Part shown: in pieces, positions 38,047-46,363 of the stretch
Layout: each line of letters begins with the position of its first letter
Position numbering within the stretch: the stretch's first letter is position 1
NCBI GenBank assembly: GCA_003402285.1
Contig: QFXG01000016.1
Location: 83,840-147,839 of the forward strand
From: Candidatus Nitrotoga sp. SPKER
GTDB lineage: Bacteria > Pseudomonadota > Gammaproteobacteria > Burkholderiales > Gallionellaceae
Direction of reading: 5' to 3'
DNA length: 64,000 nt
Made by a program: the position numbers and the translations under genes
The notes under the pieces: generated by a model
What the model was told of the DNA's origin: nothing
Database searches by the model: none
Seen by the model: the letters and a program-made list of their open reading frames with translations, nothing else

Positions 38047-38265
38047 ATGCAAACAGTCACACATCAAAACTTCACACCAATTGAGCAGGAAACACGAAGC
38101 CACGTAGAAACTGCGTGCATGTGCTTCCACCTCAACCGAAAACCGCAAACCGGTAGAGCTTGGGCGTGCCTAGAAAACGGCCCCCTTCGCCCTATTCGAA
38201 TTCATGGCCGCCTTTTTTGGCCGGTAGCAGATATCCGCAAGCTGCTAAATGGGGAGGCCATATAA
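38047..38265 (+). CDS. Small winged-helix protein, possible excisionase or regulator
   Basis: 72 residues from ATG 38047 (AAAGGTGG upstream). The C-terminal RIHGRLFWPVADIRKLLNGEA resembles the recognition-wing part of MerR/excisionase-like small DNA-binding proteins. The stop abuts the next start (38266). In an integrative element an excisionase or AlpA-like activator is expected, and this is the best candidate by size and motif. Confidence 0.55.
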   Translation: MQTVTHQNFTPIEQETRSHVETACMCFHLNRKPQTGRAWACLENGPLRPIRIHGRLFWPVADIRKLLNGEAI

Positions 38266-38613
38266 ATGAAAACTCCCCCATTATTTACAGAATTGAGCCT
38301 TGCTAACAAAAGCGATACTGCACCATCAAAGACTGCAAGCAAATTCAGCGGAACTAATAACCCACGACACTTGCGTGTTATTGCGGCCTTGATGACGCGT
38401 TCCCAAAAACGTGAACACATAGACCGGATTGCAGGTGCAAGCAACGGGCCGGAACTGATTGCCGAATTGCGCCGCCGTGGTTTGGATGCACCATGCAGCC
38501 GTGTGCCTGCAATAGACCGTGACGGGTACCCTGTCCGATTTGGTGTTTATGATTTTACCGATGGAGACCGGCGTAAGGTTCACGCATGGTTACGCCAGCG
38601 AGGTGCCGCATGA
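38266..38613 (+). CDS. HTH protein of integrative elements, unknown role
   Basis: 115 residues. After a polar N-terminus, LRVIAALMTRSQKREHIDRIAGASNGPELIAELRRRGL reads as a winged-helix 'ReQ' type DNA-binding core, followed by VPAIDRDGYPVRFGVYDFTDGDRRKVHAWL. Similar small proteins occur in phages and islands. It starts directly at the previous stop and overlaps the next start, so it is in one operon. Confidence 0.6.
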   Translation: MKTPPLFTELSLANKSDTAPSKTASKFSGTNNPRHLRVIAALMTRSQKREHIDRIAGASNGPELIAELRRRGLDAPCSRVPAIDRDGYPVRFGVYDFTDGDRRKVHAWLRQRGAA

Positions 38614-39218
38614 AATCCAAAACATCCAAAAAGCATCCTTTCGCTGCAATCGAGCATCGAGTGATAGATAGCCCTGCCTATGCTGACTTGTCATTCTCTG
38701 CACGTTCCTTGCTGGTGCAGATTACACGTCAACTGACCGTGCCAAACAATAACGGTCACTTACAAGCCACGTTCGCTTACATGAAGCTGTTCGGGTTTAG
38801 CGTTAACACTCTGAGCCGCGCTACCAACGAGCTAATAACACACGGCTTCATCTACAAAACTAAAAGCGGCGGTTTTCATCAAGGGGCGGCCCAATTCACG
38901 GTTACTTGGCTATCTGTCACAAATACCCAGGGCATTTTTATGCAAGGTTTTAAGATTTGCGCTTGGCGTGATTGGCAGCAAGAACAAAAAAAATCCCGCC
39001 CCCCAAAAGTGAGGGCGCACAGCCTCAAAAATGGTGAGCTGACACAGGCCACAACCTCCAAAAGTGAGGCTATACCGCACCCCAAAAGTGAACATATTGA
39101 ATTAATACCAATATACACCCATTCAGCACACAGAGAATCAGCAAGAACAACAGCAAGTATTCATCGGCTGCCTCATGTTGCTCGTGGCCGAATGCAGCCC
39201 ATTAGAAATTACGCTTGA
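38610..39218 (+). CDS. Putative replication-initiator-like winged-helix protein
   Basis: 202 residues from ATG 38610 (ATGA overlap with the preceding gene). The N-terminus FAAIEHRVIDSPAYADLSFSARSLLVQITRQ with NGHLQATFAYMKLFGFSVNTLSRATNELITHGFI is a phage-like winged HTH as found in helix-turn-helix replication proteins. The C-terminal 70 residues are polar and probably disordered. The role in replication is inferred only from this likeness. Confidence 0.55.
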   Translation: MKSKTSKKHPFAAIEHRVIDSPAYADLSFSARSLLVQITRQLTVPNNNGHLQATFAYMKLFGFSVNTLSRATNELITHGFIYKTKSGGFHQGAAQFTVTWLSVTNTQGIFMQGFKICAWRDWQQEQKKSRPPKVRAHSLKNGELTQATTSKSEAIPHPKSEHIELIPIYTHSAHRESARTTASIHRLPHVARGRMQPIRNYA

Positions 39219-39229
39219 AAGGGAAAAAC

Positions 39230-39748
39230 ATGAATCAACAATTCTACGACCTGAACATTGAAACTTTGGATGATGGCACTATCCGACTAAAGCAACGCGA
39301 CTATTGCGGCGAACCCGCAATTCTTGACCTACACCCAGCACAGCTTGCCTATATCGCTGACAGCCTATCTGCAAACGCACCTGAACACGTCCAGACGCAA
39401 CCGAACTGGGCAATGGAAAGAATCGCCACTCTTGAGCGCCGTTTGCTGTGGGTACGTGACCGCTTTGAAGAATGCCATGAAGCCCTGCCGCCAGATATGT
39501 ATGAACGATGTGGCGATGCTTTCGAATTTGCTGCATGGCTGACGGCGAGCAAAACCGTATCCAGTGAGTTTTGCACTGACTTCCCCGATGCTTCAAGCAA
39601 TGCGTCGAGCAATGCTACTGCAAGCCCTCTGAAAGCGTCTTTGCTGCCCTTGGATGATGGATACCTGCCGAGTGGAGTTAAAAGCGATAGCGCACATCCT
39701 GAGCAGGTGGCTAATATCCACAATGGCGAATTGTTTTCTAAGACTTGA
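39230..39748 (+). CDS. Hypothetical element protein
   Basis: 172 residues from ATG 39230 (AAAGGGA upstream; a TTG at 39215 overlapping the previous stop is an alternative). An N-terminal acidic part (QFYDLNIETLDDGTIRLKQRDYCGEPAILDLHPAQLAYIAD) precedes a helical part around MERIATLERRLLWVRDRFEECHEALP and a Ser/Ala-rich tail. No family recognised. Confidence 0.5.
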   Translation: MNQQFYDLNIETLDDGTIRLKQRDYCGEPAILDLHPAQLAYIADSLSANAPEHVQTQPNWAMERIATLERRLLWVRDRFEECHEALPPDMYERCGDAFEFAAWLTASKTVSSEFCTDFPDASSNASSNATASPLKASLLPLDDGYLPSGVKSDSAHPEQVANIHNGELFSKT

Positions 39749-39802
39749 TAAAACAGAAAAAATACCAGATGGCAGCCCAATATTTAAAATGAAAGATGAA
39801 GC

Positions 39803-40408
39803 ATGAAGACAGTTAAGCCTGCTTATACAAAAAACGAAAAGGTAAACCTTAAAGACACAATCCAGGCGAAAACACTAATAAGCAAATTGAAGAAAATTGA
39901 TAAAGATGTCCTCGCAATTCGTAAGGAGCCAGGTGAAGATTTACAAGCCGCCATAGTAAGAGCTCATTTACATCCGGTTACCAATGCCGCTTGGACTGCC
40001 ACTAAATTTCAACAGTCGCTGGCTGATTCCGGCATGGTTCCATTGGTTGCCGAGTTGAGCAAACATGTCGAGGCTGTCAAAATAGGCAATATGAACAGGC
40101 CTGAAACAATGCTTTTAGCCCAAGCTCATACACTTGATGTGATTTTCAATTCATTAGCGCAGAGAGCGGGGGTAAATATCGAGAGTAATCGTGACGCAGC
40201 TGAGAAATATCTTCGCATGGCACTGAAAGCACAAGCGCAATGCCGCACGACATTAGAAACACTTGCAGAAATCAAAGCACCCAAGTCTGCTACATTCATC
40301 AAACAGACCAACATAGCGGAACAGCAGCAAGTAAATAATGGCGATGTTAGAAATGGCAATACGAATCCCGCGCACGAGAAAAAACTTAATCCCTCAAACG
40401 AACTATAA
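39803..40408 (+). CDS. Hypothetical protein of proteobacterial islands
   Basis: 201 residues, mainly helical. NRPETMLLAQAHTLDVIFNSLAQRAGVN and YLRMALKAQAQCRTTLETLAEIKAP followed by ANIAEQQQVNNG is a pattern I associate with a widespread, uncharacterised family of proteobacterial proteins usually encoded next to the small protein that follows here. Function unknown. Separated from the preceding gene by 54 bases and from the next by 13. Confidence 0.6.
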   Translation: MKTVKPAYTKNEKVNLKDTIQAKTLISKLKKIDKDVLAIRKEPGEDLQAAIVRAHLHPVTNAAWTATKFQQSLADSGMVPLVAELSKHVEAVKIGNMNRPETMLLAQAHTLDVIFNSLAQRAGVNIESNRDAAEKYLRMALKAQAQCRTTLETLAEIKAPKSATFIKQTNIAEQQQVNNGDVRNGNTNPAHEKKLNPSNEL

Positions 40409-40421
40409 ACGGAGACTTTAG

Positions 40422-40646
40422 ATGCGACATTGGACACCAGAGGAACGGGCACGGCAGTCAATGCAGATTCGCAAGTGGAGACCATGGGAACTGGCAACTG
40501 GGCCGAGGACAACCGAAGGCAAGGCTCACAGCAGTCAAAATGCATTTATCCACGGTGCGTATTCACAGGAGGGAAAAGATGAAACCCGGCGGGTAACCAA
40601 CTTGATTCGAGAGTGTAAGGCATTGTTATTTGGTTATGGCAGGTGA
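40422..40646 (+). CDS. Small conserved protein with TGPRTxEGKA motif
   Basis: 74 residues. WTPEERARQSMQIRKWRPWELATGPRTTEGKAHSSQNAFIHGAYS follows the pattern of a common, uncharacterised proteobacterial family (tGPrT.eGKa.s..Na..HG). GGAG lies before the ATG. It follows the 201-residue gene as in other genomes and is the last gene of the element. Confidence 0.65.
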   Translation: MRHWTPEERARQSMQIRKWRPWELATGPRTTEGKAHSSQNAFIHGAYSQEGKDETRRVTNLIRECKALLFGYGR

Positions 40647-40949
40647 ATGGGGGGCAGGTTAAATCTCTAAAGCTTCATCTGCTCTAGACCGCATGTCTTC
40701 CCACGCGCAGATTTTTTCCCCATTTCAAAAATGGTTTTCAGCAAATGGCAGTAATCGAAATCGGCTACGAACCGCTAATAGCGGGAGGGTTGCAGCCCAT
40801 TTGATGAAAAAACAATCAAATGATTTCAAATCAATCAACGCCGCCGCGCCCATCCCAGCTCCGGCACAAACACCGCAGCTAAATGTCCTGAGGCGAACAG
40901 CCTAAGGCATAGATATTAAAGTCCGTAAACTGACCGTATTGAAAAAATG
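40647..40949. other. Right-end non-coding region of the element
   Basis: A 70-codon frame (40693-40905) has no ribosome site and no family likeness; I do not accept it. A 16-bp sequence at 40822-40837 also occurs at 33420-33435 outside the left end. Confidence 0.4.
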
Positions 40950-40967
40950 TGGTTACGGATTGGTTAC
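40950..40967. promoter_or_regulatory. Paired TGGTTAC repeats, putative integrase arm sites (right)
   Basis: TGGTTAC at 40950-40956 and 40961-40967, same orientation and 11-bp spacing as the left pair, 23 bases inside attR. Confidence 0.55.
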
Positions 40968-40988
40968 AGACTTAAAAACTTTCCAAGA

Positions 40989-41020
40989 ATAAAAAAGGCC
41001 TGCACCGCTGCAAGCCTTAT
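40989..41020 (-). terminator. Terminator of the tRNA-Lys/tRNA-Thr unit
   Basis: Minus-strand hairpin AAGGCTTGCA / TGCAGGCCTT with loop GCGG, followed by TTTT. A copy is part of attL, so the att repeat spans both tRNA end and terminator. Confidence 0.75.
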
Positions 41021-41071
41021 GGATACTGGTGCCGCTTGTCGGATTCGAACTGACGACCTACCGCTTACAAG
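40991..41071. repeat. attR: 3' part of the intact tRNA-Thr plus terminator
   Basis: Right copy of the 81-bp direct repeat. It completes the functional tRNA-Thr, so integration restored the tRNA gene with element-supplied sequence. Confidence 0.9.
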
Positions 41072-41102
41072 GCGGTTGCTCTACCAACTGAGCTAAAGCG
41101 GC
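41027..41102 (-). tRNA. thrT: tRNA-Thr (TGT)
   Basis: Cloverleaf: acceptor GCCGCTT pairing with AAGCGGC, D-arm GCTC/GAGC, anticodon stem ACCGC/GCGGT with loop CTTGTAA (anticodon TGT), T-arm with GTTCGAATC, discriminator A and encoded CCA. The 3' half is shared with attL. Transcribed with tRNA-Lys upstream. The gene symbol is only by convention. Confidence 0.96.
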
Positions 41103-41161
41103 GATATAACTATTGATGTGTCATTCATATATTCTGATTCAACTGAACCACACACTGAAAC

Positions 41162-41237
41162 TGGTAGGTCGTGCCAGATTCGAACTGGCGACCAACGGAT
41201 TAAAAGTCCGCTGCTCTACCGGCTGAGCTAACGACCC
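41162..41237 (-). tRNA. lysT: tRNA-Lys (TTT)
   Basis: Acceptor GGGTCGT pairs with ACGACCT, D-arm GCTC/GAGC, anticodon stem GCGGA/TCCGT with loop CTTTTAA (anticodon TTT), T-loop GTTCGAATC, discriminator A and encoded CCA. About 60 bases upstream of tRNA-Thr and downstream of queC. Confidence 0.96.
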
Positions 41238-41299
41238 ATATCCCTAAAGAAGGGCGCATTATACGGACTTTACCTGCCCTGTCAACGCGGCGGGATGTA

Positions 41300-41977
41300 T
41301 CATCCTGCAATGTGATAGCGCGTCGGATCAACTATTCCAGCGGTCTTAAAACCGGCTCGGCGTAATTGGCAAGAATCACACAAAGCACATGCACGACCAT
41401 CCGAATCTGCTTGGTAGCACGACACTGTCAGGCTGTAATCCACACCAAGTTCCATACCTAGTTTGACTATGTCAGCCTTGGACAAACGTAATAAAGGCGC
41501 ATGCAATGTCAAATATTTGCCCTCTACCGCTGCCTTGGTGGCGAGATTGGCCATGCTTTCGAAGGCTGCTATATATTCTGGACGACAGTCAGGATAGCCG
41601 GAAAAGTCAACTGCATTCACCCCAATAAATATGTCCTGCACTTGCAATACTTCCGCCCAAGCCAAAGCGAGTGACAACATGATGGTGTTGCGCGCTGGTA
41701 CATAGGTCAGCGGAATGCCTGATGTTGCCTGTTCCGGCACTGCAATACGCTTATCCGTCAAAGCAGAGCCACCAAATCCGGTCAGATCTACACTAACAAC
41801 TCGCTGCTCAATCGCACCCAGTGCCTGTGCTACACGCTCTGCTGCAGCAAGTTCGGCATAATGGCGCTGCCCATAGTCCACACTCAAAGTATAACAAATA
41901 TAGCCCTGCCGTTTCGCCATGGCCATCACGGTGGCTGAATCCAAGCCGCCTGACAATAACACTACGGCTTTCTTCAT
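41300..41977 (-). CDS. queC: 7-cyano-7-deazaguanine synthase
   Basis: 225 residues from ATG 41977, which overlaps the queE stop (ATGA). The N-type ATP pyrophosphatase loop [15 protein letters not shown] opens the protein; the C-terminal cysteines in [22 protein letters not shown] bind zinc. It converts carboxydeazaguanine to preQ0 in queuosine synthesis. Paired with queE directly upstream. Confidence 0.96.
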   Translation of the reverse strand: MKKAVVLLSGGLDSATVMAMAKRQGYICYTLSVDYGQRHYAELAAAERVAQALGAIEQRVVSVDLTGFGGSALTDKRIAVPEQATSGIPLTYVPARNTIMLSLALAWAEVLQVQDIFIGVNAVDFSGYPDCRPEYIAAFESMANLATKAAVEGKYLTLHAPLLRLSKADIVKLGMELGVDYSLTVSCYQADSDGRACALCDSCQLRRAGFKTAGIVDPTRYHIAG

Positions 41978-42633
41978 GTTCCCTGCTGACCGCCCCACAA
42001 TAACTTGTGCAATTGTACTTGCAGCCGCACTGGCAAACTATCGCGTAGAATCCAATCGGCCAGAGCTGTAGGTGACAATTGGTCTTGTGCGGGCGAAAAT
42101 AATACGGTGCATTTGCCAGATAGATCATGTTCTCGCAACACCTGCCTGGCCCATATGTAATCAGACTCGTCGCATAAAACAAATTTGATTTCATCGTGTG
42201 CATGCAACAAAGTAAGATTGCTCCACAAATTCTTTTTCACTTCACCTGACGCTGGGGTCTTAATGTCCAGAACCTTCATGACACGCACATCGACATTAGA
42301 CACATCCAGCGCCCCGCTTGTTTCCAGCGACACTTCGTAACCTGCATCGCATAAGGCACTTAGCAAAAACAAGGAATTTTTCTGCGCCAGCGGCTCACCC
42401 CCAGTAACCGTAACATAGCGCGTATTATGCCGCGCCACGGCAGTGAGTATTTCCACAATAGCCATATTCTGTCCGCCGCTAAAGGCGTAAGCAGTATCAC
42501 AGTATGAACAACGTAGCGGACAGCCCGTCAGACGCACGAAGACAGTGGGAAGGCCAACACGGCTCGTTTCGCCTTGTAAGGAATAAAAAATTTCGGTGAT
42601 GCGCAACTGCTCGCTGACGGAGCACGTAATCAT
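41974..42633 (-). CDS. queE: 7-carboxy-7-deazaguanine synthase
   Basis: 219 residues. A radical-SAM enzyme with the cluster motif Cys-x3-Cys-x2-Cys in [18 protein letters not shown] and the N-terminal [20 protein letters not shown]. It rearranges carboxytetrahydropterin to CDG, the step before QueC. Located at the 3' end of the Tol-Pal operon, 34 bases beyond the second cpoB, an arrangement common in Proteobacteria. Confidence 0.96.
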   Translation of the reverse strand: MITCSVSEQLRITEIFYSLQGETSRVGLPTVFVRLTGCPLRCSYCDTAYAFSGGQNMAIVEILTAVARHNTRYVTVTGGEPLAQKNSLFLLSALCDAGYEVSLETSGALDVSNVDVRVMKVLDIKTPASGEVKKNLWSNLTLLHAHDEIKFVLCDESDYIWARQVLREHDLSGKCTVLFSPAQDQLSPTALADWILRDSLPVRLQVQLHKLLWGGQQGT

Positions 42634-42667
42634 GGAATCTGCTCTTCTTAAAACATGCCAGCATGTT

Positions 42668-43084
42668 TCATGGCTTTATTGGTCTGGATGGCACCGCTGC
42701 TTCAAGTTTTTCAAAACGACGCACGCGAGCATCCAGATCGATATAAGAATCTCGCTGCCGCTTCTCTGCTTCTTGCAGGCTATGCGCTAATACCTCGTCC
42801 TGTCCACGCAACCTGCGCAATTCATCTTTTTGTGTCTCGATCTGCGCTTGAAGATCAAATATCTCACGGGTTTGCTGCTTACGAGTTTCAATCTGTTGTT
42901 TTATAGTATCCGCTTGCTGCTTGATTGTTTCCGTTTGCTGTTTACCACTACCTTCTAGATTGGAAACACGTTCTTTTAGTTGCCGGATTTGATTATGTGC
43001 CTCTTCATCGGTAAAAAAGGCAGCATGTGCAGAACATGCTGCAACAATGCTCCATCCAGCAAACAGTAAAACGTAAAGTTTCAT
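42668..43084 (-). CDS. Truncated CpoB/YbgF paralogue without TPR domain
   Basis: 138 residues from ATG 43084 (AGGTGG upstream). A signal peptide (cut after SAHA) is followed by FFTDEEAHNQIRQLKERVSNLEG, the CpoB N-terminal trimerisation segment, nearly the same as in the large CpoB at 43926-46355, then a Gln-rich coiled coil (KQQTETIKQQADTIKQQIE). It ends IDLDARVRRFE plus a short tail; the C-terminal TPR domain is absent. Directly follows the second pal. Probably periplasmic, and able to co-oligomerise with CpoB. Confidence 0.8.
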   Translation of the reverse strand: MKLYVLLFAGWSIVAACSAHAAFFTDEEAHNQIRQLKERVSNLEGSGKQQTETIKQQADTIKQQIETRKQQTREIFDLQAQIETQKDELRRLRGQDEVLAHSLQEAEKRQRDSYIDLDARVRRFEKLEAAVPSRPIKP

Positions 43085-43090
43085 ACCCAC

Positions 43091-43747
<657 letters not shown>

Positions 43748-43925
43748 AATATCAACTTTCACAAAGTTGCTACTTTAAAAATCCTAACGTTAGCCGCATA
43801 CATCTTTTATTTTCAGGACATCTCTTAATCCTGTCGCCGCTAACATACGGTTACACTCACACGCAAACTGACAAAATACCAAAGATACAGACGCACTTCT
43901 TGCGAAATATCGGACAAGGACACAC
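43748..43925. other. Gap between the two pal-cpoB pairs
   Basis: 178 bases with no coding sequence. It separates the main tol-pal-cpoB set from the duplicated pair and may hold a separate promoter; no clear -35/-10 was identified. Confidence 0.35.
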
Positions 43926-46355
43926 TTACTTGAGGATATCGAGGCGTTTTTTGGCCTGATCAGCTACTTTACTTCCGGGGTATTTAACGATTATTTGATT
44001 GAGTGTTTTCTTGGCACCAACTATAGCTTTCAGTTGATGCTGACTGTCTGCAATACTTAACATGGCGTCTGGCACATTAGGACTGGATGGATATTTACTA
44101 ATCAACAACTGATAACTATCCAATGCACTCTTGTAATCTTTCAATACAAAATAGGCATTACCCATTTCATAGTGAACATTAGGCACGTATTTCGATTCAG
44201 GATATTTTTTTAGAAATTCCTGGAAACCATTAATAGCAGTCTGATGGTTACCGACTTTAACATGGCCATATGCTAAATCATATGCACGATTTTCCATGTT
44301 GACCGTATCTGTTTCCAAGGCATTTCCATTAGTAGCCTTAATGGACGAAGATGATGAGAGTGCATTTCCAGCCCCTTTGGCAGACTGAGAAGCAGATGGC
44401 GCTGATGATGTTCCAGCAACTATCGATTCGAAATAACGCAAGCTGGCATCCATATCAATATAGAAATCTTTCTGACGTTTCTCCGCATCCTGCAAGTTGC
44501 GCAAGAGATCTTCGTTTTGACTGCGCAATCTTCTTAATTCTGTGTTTTGTGCATCATCAATCTTTGTTTGCAGATCGAGCATTGAATTGGTTTGTTGCTT
44601 GTTGACCTCTATCTGCCGCTGCTTTGATTCCTGCAAGTTGTGCAATAACTCTTCATTTTGGCTACCCAATTTGTGCAATTCTATGTTCAGTGTATCAACC
44701 TGCGCTTGCAGCTTGTGTATAGAATTGGTTTGTTGCTTGCTAATTTCTGCGTGCCGTTTCTCTACTTCCTGCATGTTATGCAACAACTCTTCATTCTGGT
44801 CTCGTAACATATTTGCTTCATCGTCTTGGGTTCCAATCTTTTTTTTCAGATCAAGAACCGCAACCGTTTCAACATGGCGCACACGATTATTTAAATCACT
44901 GTTGAAAATTTTCTGTTTTTTTTCTATTTCCTGCAAATTGTGCATCAACTCTTCATTTTGGCTGCGTAATTCTGCGTTCTGCGCCTCAACATTTTCTTGT
45001 AAATCATGCATGGAACTGATTTGTTGTTTATTGGCCTCTACCTGCCTCTTCTCCATATCCTGTAAACCATGCGTTAATATTTCTTCGTTATGACTGCGTA
45101 ACTTGGATAATTCCTCGTTCAAAACCTGAATCTGCTTTTGTAGTTCAAGCGGAGATACCGTTTCAAAATGACGCATACGAGTATCCAGATCAGTATAAAC
45201 ATCTTTCTGACGTTGATTCGCATCCTGCAATCTGTGATCCAAATCTTCATTCAGACCCTGCAGCTTACGAAATTCTGCATTTTGAGCATCGATCTGTACT
45301 TGTAGATCCAACATAGCTTGAGTTTGTTGCTTGCCGCTTTCTTCCACCTGGGCGGTTCTTATCTTAAATTCTGCCTGCTCCTGGTCAACAATAGAATTAA
45401 TTTGTTGCTTGCTGATTTCCTCCAACTGAGAAATACGAATTTTGAATTGAGCTTGCTGCTGATCAAGCATGGCATTAACTTGTTGTTTGCCATTTTCTTC
45501 CAGATTTGACATACGCTCATTGAGCTGGGTTTGTTGGCCGGACAAAAAGTTAACTTGCCTTGAAGTTTCTTCAAGATGAGAAATGCGCTCATTGAACTGC
45601 GCTTGCTGGCTGAGAAAAGAGCTGATTTGCTGTTTATTGACTTCAGTTTGCTGCTTACTAGTTTCCTCAAGATGAGAAACACGCTCGGTGAGCTGCGTTT
45701 GCTGACTCAAAAAAGAACCAGTTTGTTGTTTGTATATTTCCGCTTGTTTTTGACTAGTTTCGGCTTGCTGCTTACTTCTTTCTTCTATTTGAAAAATATG
45801 CGCCTTCAGCTGTACCTGCTGATCTAGCATAGTATTAACACGCTGCTTCAAGGTCTCAAGTTGTTTTATCGTTTCAATTTGCTGTTTGCTGCTTTCTTCT
45901 AATTGAGAGATGCGCACCTTCAACTGTGCTTGTTGATCTAATATGGAGCTAGCCTGTTTTTTATTAGTCTCCGCCTGCCGCTTCTCAATATCCTGTAAAT
46001 TGCTTATCAACTTTTCATATTGACCACGCAAGCTGAGCAATTCTTTTTCTTGACTACTGTTAAAATTCGTCTGTTGTTTTTCCGTAGTATGTAATCTGTG
46101 ATCTAAACCTTCATTTAGCCCCTGCAGCTTATGAAATTCTGCGTTTTGAGCCTCGATCTGCGTTTGCAGTTCATTAAACAATTTGAATTGTTGCTTAAGC
46201 GTTTCAACTTGCTGTTTGTCAGTACCTTCCAGAATGATTAGGCGATCTCGTAACTGCCTGATCTGATTGTGCGCCTCATCATCGCTGAATAGTGCAGCCT
46301 GAACCTGTCCTGTAACCACACACAGCCCAACAAACAGCAAAGCTTGAAACTTCAT
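43926..46355 (-). CDS. cpoB: Giant CpoB/YbgF: coiled coil plus TPR domain
   Basis: 809 residues; typical CpoB is about 260. A signal peptide (cut after QVQA) is followed by LFSDDEAHNQIRQLRDR (trimerisation helix), then some 600 residues of coiled coil made of related Gln-rich segments (LEE-S-KQQ types, and LQGLNE-LDHRL, LRSQNEELLHNLQ types). At the C-terminus, from about 685, lies the normal three-TPR domain (YDLAYGHVKVGNHQTAINGFQEF...YMGNAYF-like...KSALDSYQ). CpoB coordinates peptidoglycan synthesis by PBP1B with Tol-driven outer-membrane constriction. The stalk expansion is unusual. Confidence 0.92.
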   Translation of the reverse strand: MKFQALLFVGLCVVTGQVQAALFSDDEAHNQIRQLRDRLIILEGTDKQQVETLKQQFKLFNELQTQIEAQNAEFHKLQGLNEGLDHRLHTTEKQQTNFNSSQEKELLSLRGQYEKLISNLQDIEKRQAETNKKQASSILDQQAQLKVRISQLEESSKQQIETIKQLETLKQRVNTMLDQQVQLKAHIFQIEERSKQQAETSQKQAEIYKQQTGSFLSQQTQLTERVSHLEETSKQQTEVNKQQISSFLSQQAQFNERISHLEETSRQVNFLSGQQTQLNERMSNLEENGKQQVNAMLDQQQAQFKIRISQLEEISKQQINSIVDQEQAEFKIRTAQVEESGKQQTQAMLDLQVQIDAQNAEFRKLQGLNEDLDHRLQDANQRQKDVYTDLDTRMRHFETVSPLELQKQIQVLNEELSKLRSHNEEILTHGLQDMEKRQVEANKQQISSMHDLQENVEAQNAELRSQNEELMHNLQEIEKKQKIFNSDLNNRVRHVETVAVLDLKKKIGTQDDEANMLRDQNEELLHNMQEVEKRHAEISKQQTNSIHKLQAQVDTLNIELHKLGSQNEELLHNLQESKQRQIEVNKQQTNSMLDLQTKIDDAQNTELRRLRSQNEDLLRNLQDAEKRQKDFYIDMDASLRYFESIVAGTSSAPSASQSAKGAGNALSSSSSIKATNGNALETDTVNMENRAYDLAYGHVKVGNHQTAINGFQEFLKKYPESKYVPNVHYEMGNAYFVLKDYKSALDSYQLLISKYPSSPNVPDAMLSIADSQHQLKAIVGAKKTLNQIIVKYPGSKVADQAKKRLDILK

Positions 46356-46363
46356 TCCTTACC

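Larger units (their letters stand above)
33514..41071. mobile_element. Integrative element inserted in tRNA-Thr(TGT)
   Basis: Bounded by an 81-bp direct repeat (33514-33594 and 40991-41071, two mismatches) that contains the 3' part of tRNA-Thr from the anticodon loop plus its terminator. A tyrosine integrase lies just inside the left end and paired TGGTTAC sites lie inside both ends. Cargo: a BrnT/BrnA pair, a HExxH metallopeptidase and about seven small DNA-binding or unknown proteins. No structural phage, relaxase or type IV secretion genes, so it is a small island or satellite that would need help to move between cells. Confidence 0.85.

Noticed and set aside
40693..40905. 70-codon frame at the right end of the element
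   Set aside because: No ribosome site, no family likeness, unbalanced composition.
44542..45093. 183-codon plus-strand frame opposite cpoB
   Set aside because: Antisense shadow of the Gln-rich coiled coil; Cys/Ser-rich nonsense protein.
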